Assembly (NCBI GenBank): GCA_017442785.1 | Contig: JAFRZB010000028.1 | Coordinates: 39,002-103,001 of the forward strand | Direction of reading: 5' to 3' | Length of the DNA stretch: 64,000 nt | DNA from: Bacillota bacterium | Lineage (GTDB): Bacteria; Bacillota; Clostridia; Peptostreptococcales; Anaerovoracaceae | In this document: positions 1 to 7,812 of the stretch, piece by piece | How positions within the stretch are numbered: the stretch's first letter is position 1 | Layout of the letters: every line of letters begins with the position of its first letter | Position numbers and translations under genes: made by a program | Notes under the pieces: generated by a model | What the model was told of the DNA's origin: nothing | Databases searched by the model: none | What the model saw: only the letters and a program-made list of their open reading frames with translations

Positions 1-2
1 CC

Positions 3-680
3 AACTGGCTGCTCTACAACACCACCACTACCATATACGTCGGCCCGGACAAGACCACGCCCAAGTACGAGGGCTGCATAGGCATCAAGACCGGCTATAC
101 GGAGGAAGCGGGAGGCTGCCTCGTAGCCGCGGCCGAAAGGAACGGGACAACCATAGTCAGCATAGTCCTTGGGAGCAACGGAGCCTCCCGCGGCACCTAC
201 GAGAGGGCCGTGGACTCCATAAAGATGCTCAACTGGGGTTTTGAGAACTTCCGCACGGTAAGCTTTAAGAAGCTCGGGGAAGAGGCAGGCACGCTCAAGG
301 TGAAGGGCGGAGAGTTCAACAAGGTAAAGGCGGTCCTCGGAAGCAGCATAGCTGTCACCTTAAGGAACGGCGAGAACGATTCCGACATCACCACCAGGCT
401 TGAACTGGACGAGTCCGTAAAGGCGCCCGTTGAGCGCGGCACCAGGTGCGGCACACTGGATATTTACGTGGGCGGCGAGCTCAGGGGCAGCTACGACATA
501 GTGACGGCCTCCGCGGTAAAGAATGGCGGCCCGCTGTCTGCCTTCGGCATAGAGGACAGGGACGCGAAGAAGATATTCCTGGCGCTCGAGGTGTTCGTGG
601 CGCTCGTGGTGCTGGCGGTCCTCGCCTGCCTGGCGTATTCCAAGATACAGTCAGAGAGAAGAAAGATCAGAAAGCGCTGA
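3..680 (+). CDS. D-alanyl-D-alanine carboxypeptidase, C-terminal part (cut by window edge)
   Basis: This is the 3' part of a low-molecular-mass class A penicillin-binding protein, which trims the terminal D-Ala from peptidoglycan stem peptides outside the membrane. The visible reading frame begins mid-domain with NWLLYNTTT and soon shows the third active-site motif in GIKTGYTEEAGGCL (KTG triad). A beta-rich PBP5-type C-terminal domain follows, then a hydrophobic segment (LALEVFVALVVLAVLACLAY) and a basic tail RKIRKR that would anchor it in the membrane. The Ser-x-x-Lys and SxN motifs lie outside the window. The stop overlaps the uvrC start by one base. Family assignment is firm; the specific dac paralogue (dacF-like) is not resolved. 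Confidence 0.9.
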   Translation, partial: NWLLYNTTTTIYVGPDKTTPKYEGCIGIKTGYTEEAGGCLVAAAERNGTTIVSIVLGSNGASRGTYERAVDSIKMLNWGFENFRTVSFKKLGEEAGTLKVKGGEFNKVKAVLGSSIAVTLRNGENDSDITTRLELDESVKAPVERGTRCGTLDIYVGGELRGSYDIVTASAVKNGGPLSAFGIEDRDAKKIFLALEVFVALVVLAVLACLAYSKIQSERRKIRKR

Positions 681-2533
681 TGTTCGACATCAAGGAAGAA
701 CTGAAAAAGCTGCCCGACAGTCCGGGGTGCTACCTGCATAAGGACGAGTTCGGGCAGATCATTTATGTAGGCAAGGCCGTATCCCTAAGGAACAGGGTGC
801 GGCAGTACTTCCAGTCGCCCAAGAACCAGACTCCCAAGACCCGGGAGATGGTAAAGCACATAGCGGAGTTCGAGTACATCACCGCGGGCTCCGAGATGGA
901 GGCTCTGATACTGGAGTGCAACCTGATAAAGCGCTACAGGCCCAAGTACAACATAGTCCTGCGGGACGACAAGAGCTACCCGTACATAAAGGTGACTCTT
1001 AAGGAGGACTACCCGAGGGTGCTTAAGACCCGCAGGGTGGTAAACGACGGCTCCAGGTACTTCGGCCCCTACGCGGACGCGGGCTCGGTGAACGTCATAA
1101 CAGACCTTTTGAGCTCCGTCTACTGCCTTAAGCGCTGCAACGCCCAGAGCTTTCCGGCGGGCTTTACGCCGTGCCTTAACTACCACATAAAGAAGTGCAG
1201 GGGCATTTGCCGCGGAGACGTTGACAGGGCCTCCTACATGGAGTCCGTAAACAAGGCCATGGACTTCCTTGCGGGCAGGGACAACGCCCTTAAGCGGGAG
1301 CTTCGGGAGAAGATGGAGCAGGCTTCAGAGGAGATGCGCTTTGAGGACGCGGCGCAGCTTAGGGACTACCTTGAGGCCATAGAGTCCCTCTCCGAAAAGC
1401 AGCGCGTTGTGCTGCAGCATCCGGAGGATCTGGACATAGTCATGATAATAAGCGGGCTTGCCGGGGCGCACGCACTGCTGTTTACCGTGCGCGAGGGCAA
1501 GCTTTCTGGAAGGGAGAGCTTCTTCCTGGGCGACACCGCCGGCGAATCCGATGAATACCTTACGTCCGAGTTCATAAAGCGCTACTACCCGGACGCACTG
1601 ACGGTGCCTAAGGAGATACTCGTGCGGGACATGCCTGCTGACAGGGAGCTTATCGAGGGCTGGCTGTCAGGTCTCAGGGGATCTTCCGTGGTGCTGGCGG
1701 TCCCCGCAAGGGGCGAAAAGCGCGCTCTGATGGACGTGGTCCGCAAAGACGCGCAGATGATGCTCAAGGACATAGACGAGAGGGCTCAGCGCCAGATAGA
1801 AAGGGACGAGGCCCTAAGGCGCCAGATGAAGGAAGCCTTCGGGGAGGAGCTCGGAGGCAGGCTGCGCAGGGTGGAATCCTACGACATATCCCACATTCAG
1901 GGCGTGGACTCCGTGGGCGCCATGGTGGTCTTCGAGGACGGAAGGCCGCTTAAGAAAGCCTACAGGCGCTTTAAGATAAGGACCATAGAGGGAAACGACG
2001 ATACGGCAAGCCTTACGGAGGTGCTCTTCCGCCGCTTTAAAAAGGCAAAGGACGGAGATCCGGGCTTTTCCGAGCTTCCGGACCTGGTGCTTATGGACGG
2101 TGGCGCGGGGCAGGTGAACGCCGCAAAGGACGTGCTCTTTGCCCTGGGGATGGACGTTCCGGTGGCGGGCATGGTAAAGGACGACAAGCACCGCACCAGG
2201 GCGCTTCTCTTTGAGGGCGCGGAGACCGAGCTTAAAGGCAGGCAGGAGCTCTTCGCCTACTGCGGAAGGCTCCAGGAGGAGGTCCACCGCTTTGCCATAG
2301 AATATCACAGGAGCCTTCGCGGCAAGTCCGTAAGGCGCTCCGTTCTGGACAGCATCCCCGGGATAGGGGAGAAGAGGAAGATGTCGCTTTTGAATACCTT
2401 CGGGAGCGTTGACGCGATAAAGAGCGCCTCGCTTGAGGATCTGGCCGCAGCCCCGGGCATGAACGTCCGGGCAGCGGAGCAGGTGTTCGAATACTTCACC
2501 AAAGGCGGCGCTTCCGCATCCGATCAGCAGTGA
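680..2533 (+). CDS. uvrC: UvrABC excinuclease subunit C
   Basis: UvrC makes both incisions around a DNA lesion in nucleotide excision repair, acting in the cytoplasm with UvrA and UvrB. The 617-residue protein starts with the GIY-YIG nuclease domain (LPDSPGCYLHKDEFGQIIYV, then VGKAVSLRNRVRQYF). A UvrB-binding UVR motif lies near residue 210 (MEQASEEMRFEDAAQLRDYL). The RNase H-like 3' nuclease domain follows (VESYDISHIQG, LPDLVLMDGGAGQVNAA), then a C-terminal helix-hairpin-helix pair (LDSIPGIGEKRKMSLL). The ATG at 680 shares its A with the previous stop. The frame is open further upstream, but that stretch lies inside the preceding gene and does not resemble UvrC, so 680 is preferred. Length is normal for the family. 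Confidence 0.97.
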   Translation: MFDIKEELKKLPDSPGCYLHKDEFGQIIYVGKAVSLRNRVRQYFQSPKNQTPKTREMVKHIAEFEYITAGSEMEALILECNLIKRYRPKYNIVLRDDKSYPYIKVTLKEDYPRVLKTRRVVNDGSRYFGPYADAGSVNVITDLLSSVYCLKRCNAQSFPAGFTPCLNYHIKKCRGICRGDVDRASYMESVNKAMDFLAGRDNALKRELREKMEQASEEMRFEDAAQLRDYLEAIESLSEKQRVVLQHPEDLDIVMIISGLAGAHALLFTVREGKLSGRESFFLGDTAGESDEYLTSEFIKRYYPDALTVPKEILVRDMPADRELIEGWLSGLRGSSVVLAVPARGEKRALMDVVRKDAQMMLKDIDERAQRQIERDEALRRQMKEAFGEELGGRLRRVESYDISHIQGVDSVGAMVVFEDGRPLKKAYRRFKIRTIEGNDDTASLTEVLFRRFKKAKDGDPGFSELPDLVLMDGGAGQVNAAKDVLFALGMDVPVAGMVKDDKHRTRALLFEGAETELKGRQELFAYCGRLQEEVHRFAIEYHRSLRGKSVRRSVLDSIPGIGEKRKMSLLNTFGSVDAIKSASLEDLAAAPGMNVRAAEQVFEYFTKGGASASDQQ

Positions 2534-2619
2534 GCGAAAGGCGCGGCGGGCCGCATATCCGCACGGGAGGAGCCTGGTGCGCTGATTGACCGCTTCCGAT
2601 TGGCCTGGAGCGCTGAAAA

Positions 2620-2653
2620 TGACAGAAACCGGGAAAATGGGGCAAATTGTCAG
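2620..2653. repeat. Inverted-repeat unit 1 (TGACAG-N22-TGTCAG)
   Basis: First of three units in which TGACAG and TGTCA are separated so that the second arm begins exactly 28 bp after the first. Here the arms pair over TGACA/TGTCA only. The interior is purine-rich. Function is unknown; a paired protein-binding site or a short hairpin are both possible. Confidence 0.6.
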
Positions 2654-2672
2654 TGTTTTTGCACTAAAACAA

Positions 2673-2706
2673 TGACAGATCGGGACAAAACAGCGGGATT
2701 TGTCAT
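2673..2706. repeat. Inverted-repeat unit 2 (TGACAG-N22-TGTCAT)
   Basis: Second unit with the same 28-bp arm-to-arm distance. With flanks, the arms AATGACAGAT and ATTTGTCATT pair with one mismatch, making this one of the better hairpins. It lies 53 bp after unit 1 and its interior again contains GGGACAAAACAGCGGG-like purine-rich sequence. Confidence 0.6.
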
Positions 2707-2764
2707 TTCGGTCCGGTTTTCAGCCGTTTTTCATAAGAAAACAGCGGAAAATGAAGCAAAACAC

Positions 2765-2798
2765 TGACAGTTTGGCCAAAAAAGAGTAAAACTGTCAT
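2765..2798. repeat. Inverted-repeat unit 3 (TGACAG-N22-TGTCAT)
   Basis: Third unit, 92 bp after unit 2, again with the arms 28 bp apart. The arms TGACAGTTT and AAACTGTCA pair perfectly over 9 bp. The interior differs from the other two units, so the arms and their spacing are conserved more than the sequence between them. Confidence 0.6.
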
Positions 2799-2875
2799 CC
2801 GGCGGGTCCGGGCAGCAGCGGAAGATGGTCCGGCGGTTGGTGCGTGCCGTTTGGCATGAGCGAAAGGAGAACGAT

Positions 2876-3832
2876 ATGTGGTGGCTATGGATCATAATAG
2901 TGCTGGCAGTCCTTTGCATCGCTGCGACTGCGGGCATATTCGTCTTTACGTTCTATAATCCACCGAAGCTCCGCAAGGACGACTACTATTTCCCGCCGGG
3001 GCATACGGCCGAGCCTTTCAAGGACGAGATCTGCGGCCTGATAGACAAGCTCCGCGAGCGGCCCTGCGAAGACGTATACACAGACTCCTTCGACGGGCTT
3101 AGGCTGCACGCCAGGTATTATCATTCCGCGGAGGCTTCGCCGCTCGTGATCTGCTGCCACGGCTACAGGAGCACGGCCTTCAAGGATTTTTGCGCGGGCT
3201 CGCAGTACCTGCTGGAGAAAGGCTTCAACGTGCTGATCATAGACGAGAGGGCGCACGGCACCAGCGGCGGAAACGTCATCAGCTTCGGGATAAACGAGAG
3301 ACAGGACGTTCTCGGCTGGGCGAACTGGGCAGTAAAGCGCTTCGGACCGGTGCCGATGTATCTGTTCGGCATCTCCATGGGCGCCGCAACTGTGCTGCTT
3401 GCGAGCGAACTGGATTTCCCGAGGAGCCTCAGGGGGATAATAGCGGACTGCCCGTATTCGTCCCCGAGGAAGATCATAGTAAACACCGCAGCCGGCATGC
3501 ACATCCCCAGCTGGACCCTTATATTCGCAAGGATAGGCGCTGCGCTGCTTGGCGGATTCAAGCTTTCGGACATAGATGCGTCCGACTGCGTCAAAAAGTC
3601 CAAAGTGCCCATACTCATCATACACGGCGAGGCCGACAGCTTCGTGCCTCCCTGCATGAGCGAAGGACCTGCCGAGGCCTGCCCGGATATGGTAAAGCGC
3701 ATCACAGTGGCGGGCGCGGATCACGCCCTAAGCTTCCTGGTGGATCCGGAGAGATATAAGGCTGCAGTGGAGGAATTCTTCCGCAGGACCATGCGCCAGC
3801 AGCCAGTATCAGCGGAACAGAACAAGGCATAA
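2876..3832 (+). CDS. Membrane-anchored alpha/beta hydrolase
   Basis: This 318-residue protein has an N-terminal hydrophobic anchor (WWLWIIIVLAVLCIAATAG) and then a serine hydrolase fold of the type annotated as alpha/beta hydrolase or BAAT/lipase-like. Visible elements are the strand-turn CCHGYRS, the nucleophile elbow FGISMGAA (Ser in GxSxG), an acidic residue in IIHGEADSFVPP and the catalytic His in AGADHALSF. The substrate cannot be told from sequence. The start at 2876 is chosen because GAAAGGAG sits just upstream and translation begins directly at the anchor; an ATG 51 bases earlier has no such site. A strong terminator follows the stop, so it looks monocistronic. Confidence 0.85.
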   Translation: MWWLWIIIVLAVLCIAATAGIFVFTFYNPPKLRKDDYYFPPGHTAEPFKDEICGLIDKLRERPCEDVYTDSFDGLRLHARYYHSAEASPLVICCHGYRSTAFKDFCAGSQYLLEKGFNVLIIDERAHGTSGGNVISFGINERQDVLGWANWAVKRFGPVPMYLFGISMGAATVLLASELDFPRSLRGIIADCPYSSPRKIIVNTAAGMHIPSWTLIFARIGAALLGGFKLSDIDASDCVKKSKVPILIIHGEADSFVPPCMSEGPAEACPDMVKRITVAGADHALSFLVDPERYKAAVEEFFRRTMRQQPVSAEQNKA

Positions 3833-3855
3833 AGTCCGCCTGCCACGCATAAATT

Positions 3856-3906
3856 CGTGTCCCTTATGCCGTTAAAAGGCATGCAGGGACACGTTTTTAT
3901 TTTTTG
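3856..3906 (+). terminator. Rho-independent terminator after the hydrolase
   Basis: Arms CGTGTCCC and GGGACACG enclose a loop that itself contains the small stem ATGCC/GGCAT. A T-rich run (about 3894-3905) follows directly. Confidence 0.9.
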
Positions 3907-3915
3907 AAAAAGCAC

Positions 3916-3944
3916 TTGACGCGAATGTGTATTAATGCAATAAT
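3916..3944 (+). promoter_or_regulatory. Predicted promoter of the GntR/ABC operon
   Basis: TTGACG (3916-3921) and AATAAT (3939-3944) are separated by 17 bp. The -10 element lies inside the first palindrome, so a regulator bound there would block polymerase. Confidence 0.7.
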
Positions 3945-3948
3945 ACAC
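3927..3948. promoter_or_regulatory. Operator-like palindrome 1 (GTGTATTA...TAATACAC)
   Basis: A 22-bp imperfect palindrome with arms GTGTATTA and TAATACAC overlaps the -10 box. The GT-N-TAT ... ATA-N-AC layout agrees with sites described for YtrA-subfamily GntR regulators, and the next gene encodes such a regulator. Confidence 0.7.
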
Positions 3949-3956
3949 GTGAAGGG

Positions 3957-3976
3957 TGTATTAATCAATTAGTACA
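3957..3976. promoter_or_regulatory. Operator-like palindrome 2
   Basis: A second palindrome, TGTATTAATCAATTAGTACA, shares TGTATTAAT with palindrome 1 and is centred 29 bp downstream of it, just before the gntR start. It is probably a second binding site for the same regulator. Confidence 0.6.
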
Positions 3977-3985
3977 GCGAGCGAT

Positions 3986-4369
3986 ATGATCAGTTTTAAA
4001 GAATTCAGACCGGACGGCAACACACCTATATACCTTCAGATCGTGGACTACGTCAGGCGCGGGATAGCCTTCGGGGGCATCCCGGACGGCGACGAGCTCC
4101 CTTCAAGAAGGGCGCTCTCCGTGCTGCTGGGCATCAATCCGAACACGGTGCAGAGAGCCTTCGGCATGCTCGAGGAAGAAGGGCTGATCTCTTCTTCCCA
4201 CGGAGTGACGAGCACGGTAACAGCTCCGCCCCGCAGGGTGGAGGAGCTCAGGGAGGAGTTCCTGGCTTCGGACGTAAAGGCCGCGGCTGCGATGCTTAAG
4301 CGCAGCGGCCTCTCCCTGGAGCAGGCGGCTGCTCTGCTTGCGGCGTATTGGGAGGAGGCGGAAAAATGA
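3986..4369 (+). CDS. GntR-family regulator, YtrA subfamily
   Basis: A 127-residue DNA-binding repressor-type protein. The N-terminal winged helix-turn-helix is clear (PIYLQIVDYVRRGI, then ELPSRRALSVLLGINPNTVQRAFGMLEEEGL). Only a short C-terminal helical tail follows, which is typical of the YtrA subfamily and unlike the larger ligand domains of FadR or HutC types. It leads a compact operon with an ABC ATPase and membrane proteins and has two palindromic operators in front, so autoregulation is likely. In this subfamily the operons often answer cell-envelope stress or peptide antibiotics; that is knowledge of the family, not visible here. The stop overlaps the next start (ATGA). Confidence 0.92.
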   Translation: MISFKEFRPDGNTPIYLQIVDYVRRGIAFGGIPDGDELPSRRALSVLLGINPNTVQRAFGMLEEEGLISSSHGVTSTVTAPPRRVEELREEFLASDVKAAAAMLKRSGLSLEQAAALLAAYWEEAEK

Positions 4370-4827
4370 AGAGAAAGATCATTATGAGTCCGCCAGGGAT
4401 AAACGGCGGGAGCACAGCGGCGTTGATCGCTGCTTCCGCAGTAGTATTCATACTGCTGCTGTCTGCAGGCGCGGGCGATACCATAGAAGGGATCAGGGAG
4501 GGCTGGGAGGACGTGGTGCCTCTCGACAGCATACTCGCCGGAAAGTTTGCGGGGACCTGGATACACGCGGCGCTCTGCGCGGCTCTGGCGGTCAGGAACT
4601 ACAGGAGCTTTAGGACCGAGGGGCAGAGCATCTACGTGATGAAGCGCGTAAAGAGCTCCTCAGAGATCCACGTCATGAGCCTTGCGATCCCGCTCATCGG
4701 AGCCGTGATAGGCTTCGCAGCAGCGATAGGCCTCATGTACGCCTACAGGGGCAGCTACATTAGCGCATCGGCTTTCGGACAACTTACGGAGTACAACACA
4801 TTCAGCATTTGGAGGGCACTGCTATGA
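4366..4827 (+). CDS. Small membrane protein of the GntR/ABC operon
   Basis: I do not recognise this 153-residue protein. It has a basic start (MKRKIIM), a first hydrophobic helix (STAALIAASAVVFILLLSAG), a weaker one near residue 60-75 and a third near the C-terminus (LAIPLIGAVIGFAAAIGLM). A small permease-like or accessory membrane subunit fits its place between the regulator and the ATPase gene, with ATGA overlaps on both sides. Start chosen at 4366 because GGAGGAGG lies 6 bases upstream; a slightly longer frame begins inside gntR without that site. Confidence 0.75.
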   Translation: MKRKIIMSPPGINGGSTAALIAASAVVFILLLSAGAGDTIEGIREGWEDVVPLDSILAGKFAGTWIHAALCAALAVRNYRSFRTEGQSIYVMKRVKSSSEIHVMSLAIPLIGAVIGFAAAIGLMYAYRGSYISASAFGQLTEYNTFSIWRALL

Positions 4828-5561
4828 TAGAGATCAAAGACCTCGAAAAGACCTACGCAGGCGGATCCAGGGCTCTCGACCACATAGACCTTGAGCTTCA
4901 TCCGGGCGAGATCGTCGGCCTGTTCGGACCCAACGGAGCCGGTAAGACGACTCTTATGAAATGCATATTCGGTTACCTGAGATACAACGGGAAGATCACC
5001 CTTGACGGAGATCCCGTGACACGAAAGAACATCGCAAGGCTGTCTTTCGGCACCTGCGAGCACAGCTTCTTCCCGGGCATCACCGCGGACGACCACGCGC
5101 TGTTCTACAGAGATCATTTTGAGACCTTCGATGAGAGACGCTTCAGGGTCCTGATGGATTTCTTCGGACTTCCGACGGACAGGAAGATAAGGCATATGTC
5201 CGCTGGGCAGCAGAATCAGTTCGAGGTGATAATGGCGCTGTGCCAGGGTGCGGACTATATCTTCCTGGACGAGCCTTTCGCCGGCAACGACATATTCAAC
5301 CGCGAGGACTTTTACAAGGTCCTGCTAGGGATGCTCGGCCCGGGCGAGATGCTCATGCTGTCTACGCACCTGATAGAGGAGGTTTCGGGGCTTATAAGCC
5401 GGGCAGTGCTTCTGGATAAAGGAAAGATCATAGGCGACAGGCAGATATCGGAGCTCGAAGAAGAAGGCACCAGCCTTGTAGGCTGCATAAAGGCGGCCTA
5501 CAGCTACAGGCCGGACAGAGTATACGAGGCGCTCGATCAGCTGAGCCCGGAGGGTCAATGA
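4824..5561 (+). CDS. ABC transporter ATP-binding protein (YtrB-like)
   Basis: This 245-residue cytoplasmic ATPase powers a membrane partner. Visible motifs are Walker A (GLFGPNGAGKTTLMK, about residues 35-48), a slightly atypical signature (MSAGQQNQFE instead of LSGGQ), Walker B (YIFLDEPFAGND) and the switch His (LSTHLIEE). The signature variant is common among YtrB/CcmA-like exporters. GGAGGG precedes the ATG at 4824, which overlaps the previous stop. It very probably works with the membrane proteins encoded on either side. Confidence 0.92.
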   Translation: MIEIKDLEKTYAGGSRALDHIDLELHPGEIVGLFGPNGAGKTTLMKCIFGYLRYNGKITLDGDPVTRKNIARLSFGTCEHSFFPGITADDHALFYRDHFETFDERRFRVLMDFFGLPTDRKIRHMSAGQQNQFEVIMALCQGADYIFLDEPFAGNDIFNREDFYKVLLGMLGPGEMLMLSTHLIEEVSGLISRAVLLDKGKIIGDRQISELEEEGTSLVGCIKAAYSYRPDRVYEALDQLSPEGQ

Positions 5562-5562
5562 G

Positions 5563-6285
5563 ATGAAGAAGATCAGCAGCCTTTTCGGCGCCTGCGCGGC
5601 GGAATCATTTGCAGGAGTCCTGTGCGTCCTTGGATGCATGGGTATAGTCGAGATCGTCGCATTCGTGCTGCGCGGGATAATAAGAGATGCCGGAAGCTTC
5701 GGAGAAGCGGCGGCGGATTCGTTCCTGCCCTTCATATGCGCGCTCGGATACCTGGGCATGTTCCTTGCACTTGTCCGCGGCAGCGGAAACAGCCGGGGCT
5801 CAAGATATACCGTGCGCAGGCTGAGGGTGTCCGAACGGACCACCTTCCTTGTGAGAGCGGTCTACTGCATCCTGTGCTTTGCTCTCTTCATCCTGTTCCA
5901 GGCAGTGATGATATTCCTGCTGGCATTCTTCTACAGGCACGGCAGGTATTTTTCCGGCGGCGCGGAATACCTTTTCGTAAGTCTGAGGGCGGACGGATTT
6001 CTCTACAGCATCATACCGCTGAAGGACATCTGGATGGTGCTTATGAACGCTGCCTGCGTGGTCTTTTCCGGTACCGCGGCAGCCTACATGGCGGTCCTGA
6101 TCCGCGACGGCATCGGACCGATAATATCTTATGCGGTCCCTGTAGCGGTGATACTGCTGTTTCTCATGCGCTCTTTGTTTGTGCCCTTTGTCCTGGTGTT
6201 TGTGCTCTTGACAATATGCTGGCTGCTGTGTCTGTACAGTGCGCTCGTATATTCAGGCGATAAATGGGGGTGGGACAGGTCATGA
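5563..6285 (+). CDS. ABC transporter permease-like membrane protein
   Basis: A 240-residue polytopic protein with about six hydrophobic segments (for example GVLCVLGCMGIVEIVAFVL, AVYCILCFALFILFQAVMIF, and a very hydrophobic C-terminal pair around IISYAVPVAVILLFLM and FVLVFVLLTICWLL). There is no assignable catalytic motif. Position directly behind the ATPase gene, with one base between stop and start, makes it the likely permease. The stop overlaps the next gene start in ATGA. Substrate unknown. Confidence 0.75.
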   Translation: MKKISSLFGACAAESFAGVLCVLGCMGIVEIVAFVLRGIIRDAGSFGEAAADSFLPFICALGYLGMFLALVRGSGNSRGSRYTVRRLRVSERTTFLVRAVYCILCFALFILFQAVMIFLLAFFYRHGRYFSGGAEYLFVSLRADGFLYSIIPLKDIWMVLMNAACVVFSGTAAAYMAVLIRDGIGPIISYAVPVAVILLFLMRSLFVPFVLVFVLLTICWLLCLYSALVYSGDKWGWDRS

Positions 6286-7733
6286 ATAAAAAATCGATAT
6301 TGCTTGCGGCCCTTGTTGCGGCCTTGGCCGTTCTGACGGCGTTCTGCTCCGGCAGAGCTCTCGGCAGCGCGGATGACATAAGTTTTACGCTGGAGACCGT
6401 ATACGGCGATCCTTCGGCGATAGAAGGCCTTGAGATCCATGATATCGTAACGGCACTGCACGACGGCCCGTACCCAACAAAGGACAACACGGTATGGACC
6501 AGCAGCGTGAGGATAGAGAACGGAAGGCCGGTGACCGTTGATTCGGTCGTGTCCGGAGCAGCAGCCGGGGACCTGCAGCCTACGGTATACAGGAACTGCC
6601 AGGGGTACCGGATCAGCGCGGTCTTTGACGCCGGTGACCAGAATGAAATGCGTTATAATTCGCATATGGAGGATCTGGTGAAAGACGTTGATTATCCGCA
6701 CGATGCTAAGGCTCCGCTGAAGATACGGCTTTCTCAGCTGTGCGATTACTATCCGTACAGTCTGGATGTCGTTCTTCCGGAAGGATTTAAGGTCACGGAA
6801 GATGACATAAGAGACTTCCTGAAGATACCCGTGCTTGATGAACAGCAGGTCTGGCTTATGCTGAAGGCAGGACCGAACAGTGATACGTTGTGGGGCTCAT
6901 ACAGACCGTCTGACGGCGAGGGATTTGCTCTTCGGACCTTCGGCGGCATGTATAAGGGTGACTATCTGTTCACTTTCTGCAACAAGACCTATTCGGGGGC
7001 GAACGTCGACTGTTCACAGATCCCGCTTGGCTACGGAATATACAGGCTTTCCGAAGACGGGACGTTTTCCCTCTTTAAAAGACTGGATGAGGCTGATACC
7101 ATAGTCCACTTCGGTGTCAGCCTTGATGAGAGCAGGATGTTCCTGCACCGTGTCAGGGACGGAAGGTACGTGGTGGAGGTCCTGGATGCAAAAAGCCTGG
7201 AGGTGATCAGCTCTTCAGACCTTCGTGAGTATGACTGGTCCGGAGAGATCAAAGCCAGGGTGTTCGAGGGAAGAGGGTCCGAGACTGTCGCGTTTGTCCG
7301 CGATTATTCCTGGGGCGCCCAATGGAATACCGACAGGGTGTATCTCATAACTGATGACGCTGCTCATGATCTTCGCCTGGCCGCCCTGAATGCTGTCAGA
7401 GACGGCATCATAATAGATTCGTTCTGTCCGAGCGTCTATTCCGCAAGTTCTGCCGGAGGAAAGACCGTTATCGTCAGCAGAGCCTGCTATGTGCATTATT
7501 CAAAAGAAAGCGGCGGAGAACACAGTATCTACGGAGAGGATCTGCGGAGCTCGGTCATGATCCATGTGACCGGGCCGGACGGCACCGTGTATGCGGGCAT
7601 ACTGAGGTCAAGTCTCGATGACGGACAGCAGACAAGAAGGTGCGGTATCGGTCCTTTTTACACGAAAGACATGGTCATCTACGATGTGTATTACAACGAG
7701 ATCGACGCAGGCAGAATGTACGTACTGTGGTAA
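6282..7733 (+). CDS. Exported protein of unknown function, last gene of the ABC operon
   Basis: A 483-residue protein with a Lys-rich start and a hydrophobic core (ILLAALVAALAVLTAF) that acts as signal peptide or anchor. A Cys follows (TAFCSG), but the residues before it are a poor lipobox. The rest is soluble, Tyr- and Asp-rich, with short repeats of strand-like sequence such as GYGIYRLSEDGTFSLFKRL and DGRYVVEVLDAKSLEVI, suggesting a beta-propeller-like fold; this is inference. It may be an extracellular sensor or partner of the transporter. GTG-rich upstream sequence (GGGGGTGGGACAGG) provides a ribosome site for ATG 6282. A terminator follows. Confidence 0.75.
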   Translation: MNKKSILLAALVAALAVLTAFCSGRALGSADDISFTLETVYGDPSAIEGLEIHDIVTALHDGPYPTKDNTVWTSSVRIENGRPVTVDSVVSGAAAGDLQPTVYRNCQGYRISAVFDAGDQNEMRYNSHMEDLVKDVDYPHDAKAPLKIRLSQLCDYYPYSLDVVLPEGFKVTEDDIRDFLKIPVLDEQQVWLMLKAGPNSDTLWGSYRPSDGEGFALRTFGGMYKGDYLFTFCNKTYSGANVDCSQIPLGYGIYRLSEDGTFSLFKRLDEADTIVHFGVSLDESRMFLHRVRDGRYVVEVLDAKSLEVISSSDLREYDWSGEIKARVFEGRGSETVAFVRDYSWGAQWNTDRVYLITDDAAHDLRLAALNAVRDGIIIDSFCPSVYSASSAGGKTVIVSRACYVHYSKESGGEHSIYGEDLRSSVMIHVTGPDGTVYAGILRSSLDDGQQTRRCGIGPFYTKDMVIYDVYYNEIDAGRMYVLW

Positions 7734-7756
7734 CAGGAACACCTGACAGCAATACA

Positions 7757-7784
7757 AAAGGAGCCCATGCGGGGCTCCTTTTTC
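7757..7784. terminator. Bidirectional terminator between convergent genes
   Basis: AGGAGCCC and GGGCTCCT pair around the loop ATGC. A-rich and T-rich flanks allow it to end transcription from both the ABC operon and the convergent oxidoreductase gene. Confidence 0.88.
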
Positions 7785-7812
7785 GATCCGTTATTCGGAA
7801 AGTCACTGCGCG

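Larger units (their letters stand above)
2534..2875. other. Intergenic region with clustered inverted repeats
   Basis: This 342-bp gap between uvrC and the hydrolase shows no convincing gene. Its middle is more AT-rich than the flanking genes and holds three equally built inverted-repeat units (listed separately) plus an imperfect stem around 2716-2752 with A/T-rich arms. I see no clear rho-independent terminator for uvrC and no strong promoter for the hydrolase, only the hydrolase ribosome site at its right edge. Confidence 0.6.

Noticed and set aside
446-679. Upstream extension of uvrC
   Set aside because: It lies within the carboxypeptidase gene in another frame and does not resemble UvrC; the GIY-YIG domain begins right after ATG 680.
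2620-2798. CRISPR array
   Set aside because: The repeated parts are 5-6 bp arms with unequal unit distances; there are no 25-40 bp direct repeats and no cas genes.
2620-2798. Ends of a transposon
   Set aside because: Three units lie within 180 bp, with no transposase gene and no target-site duplication that I could see.
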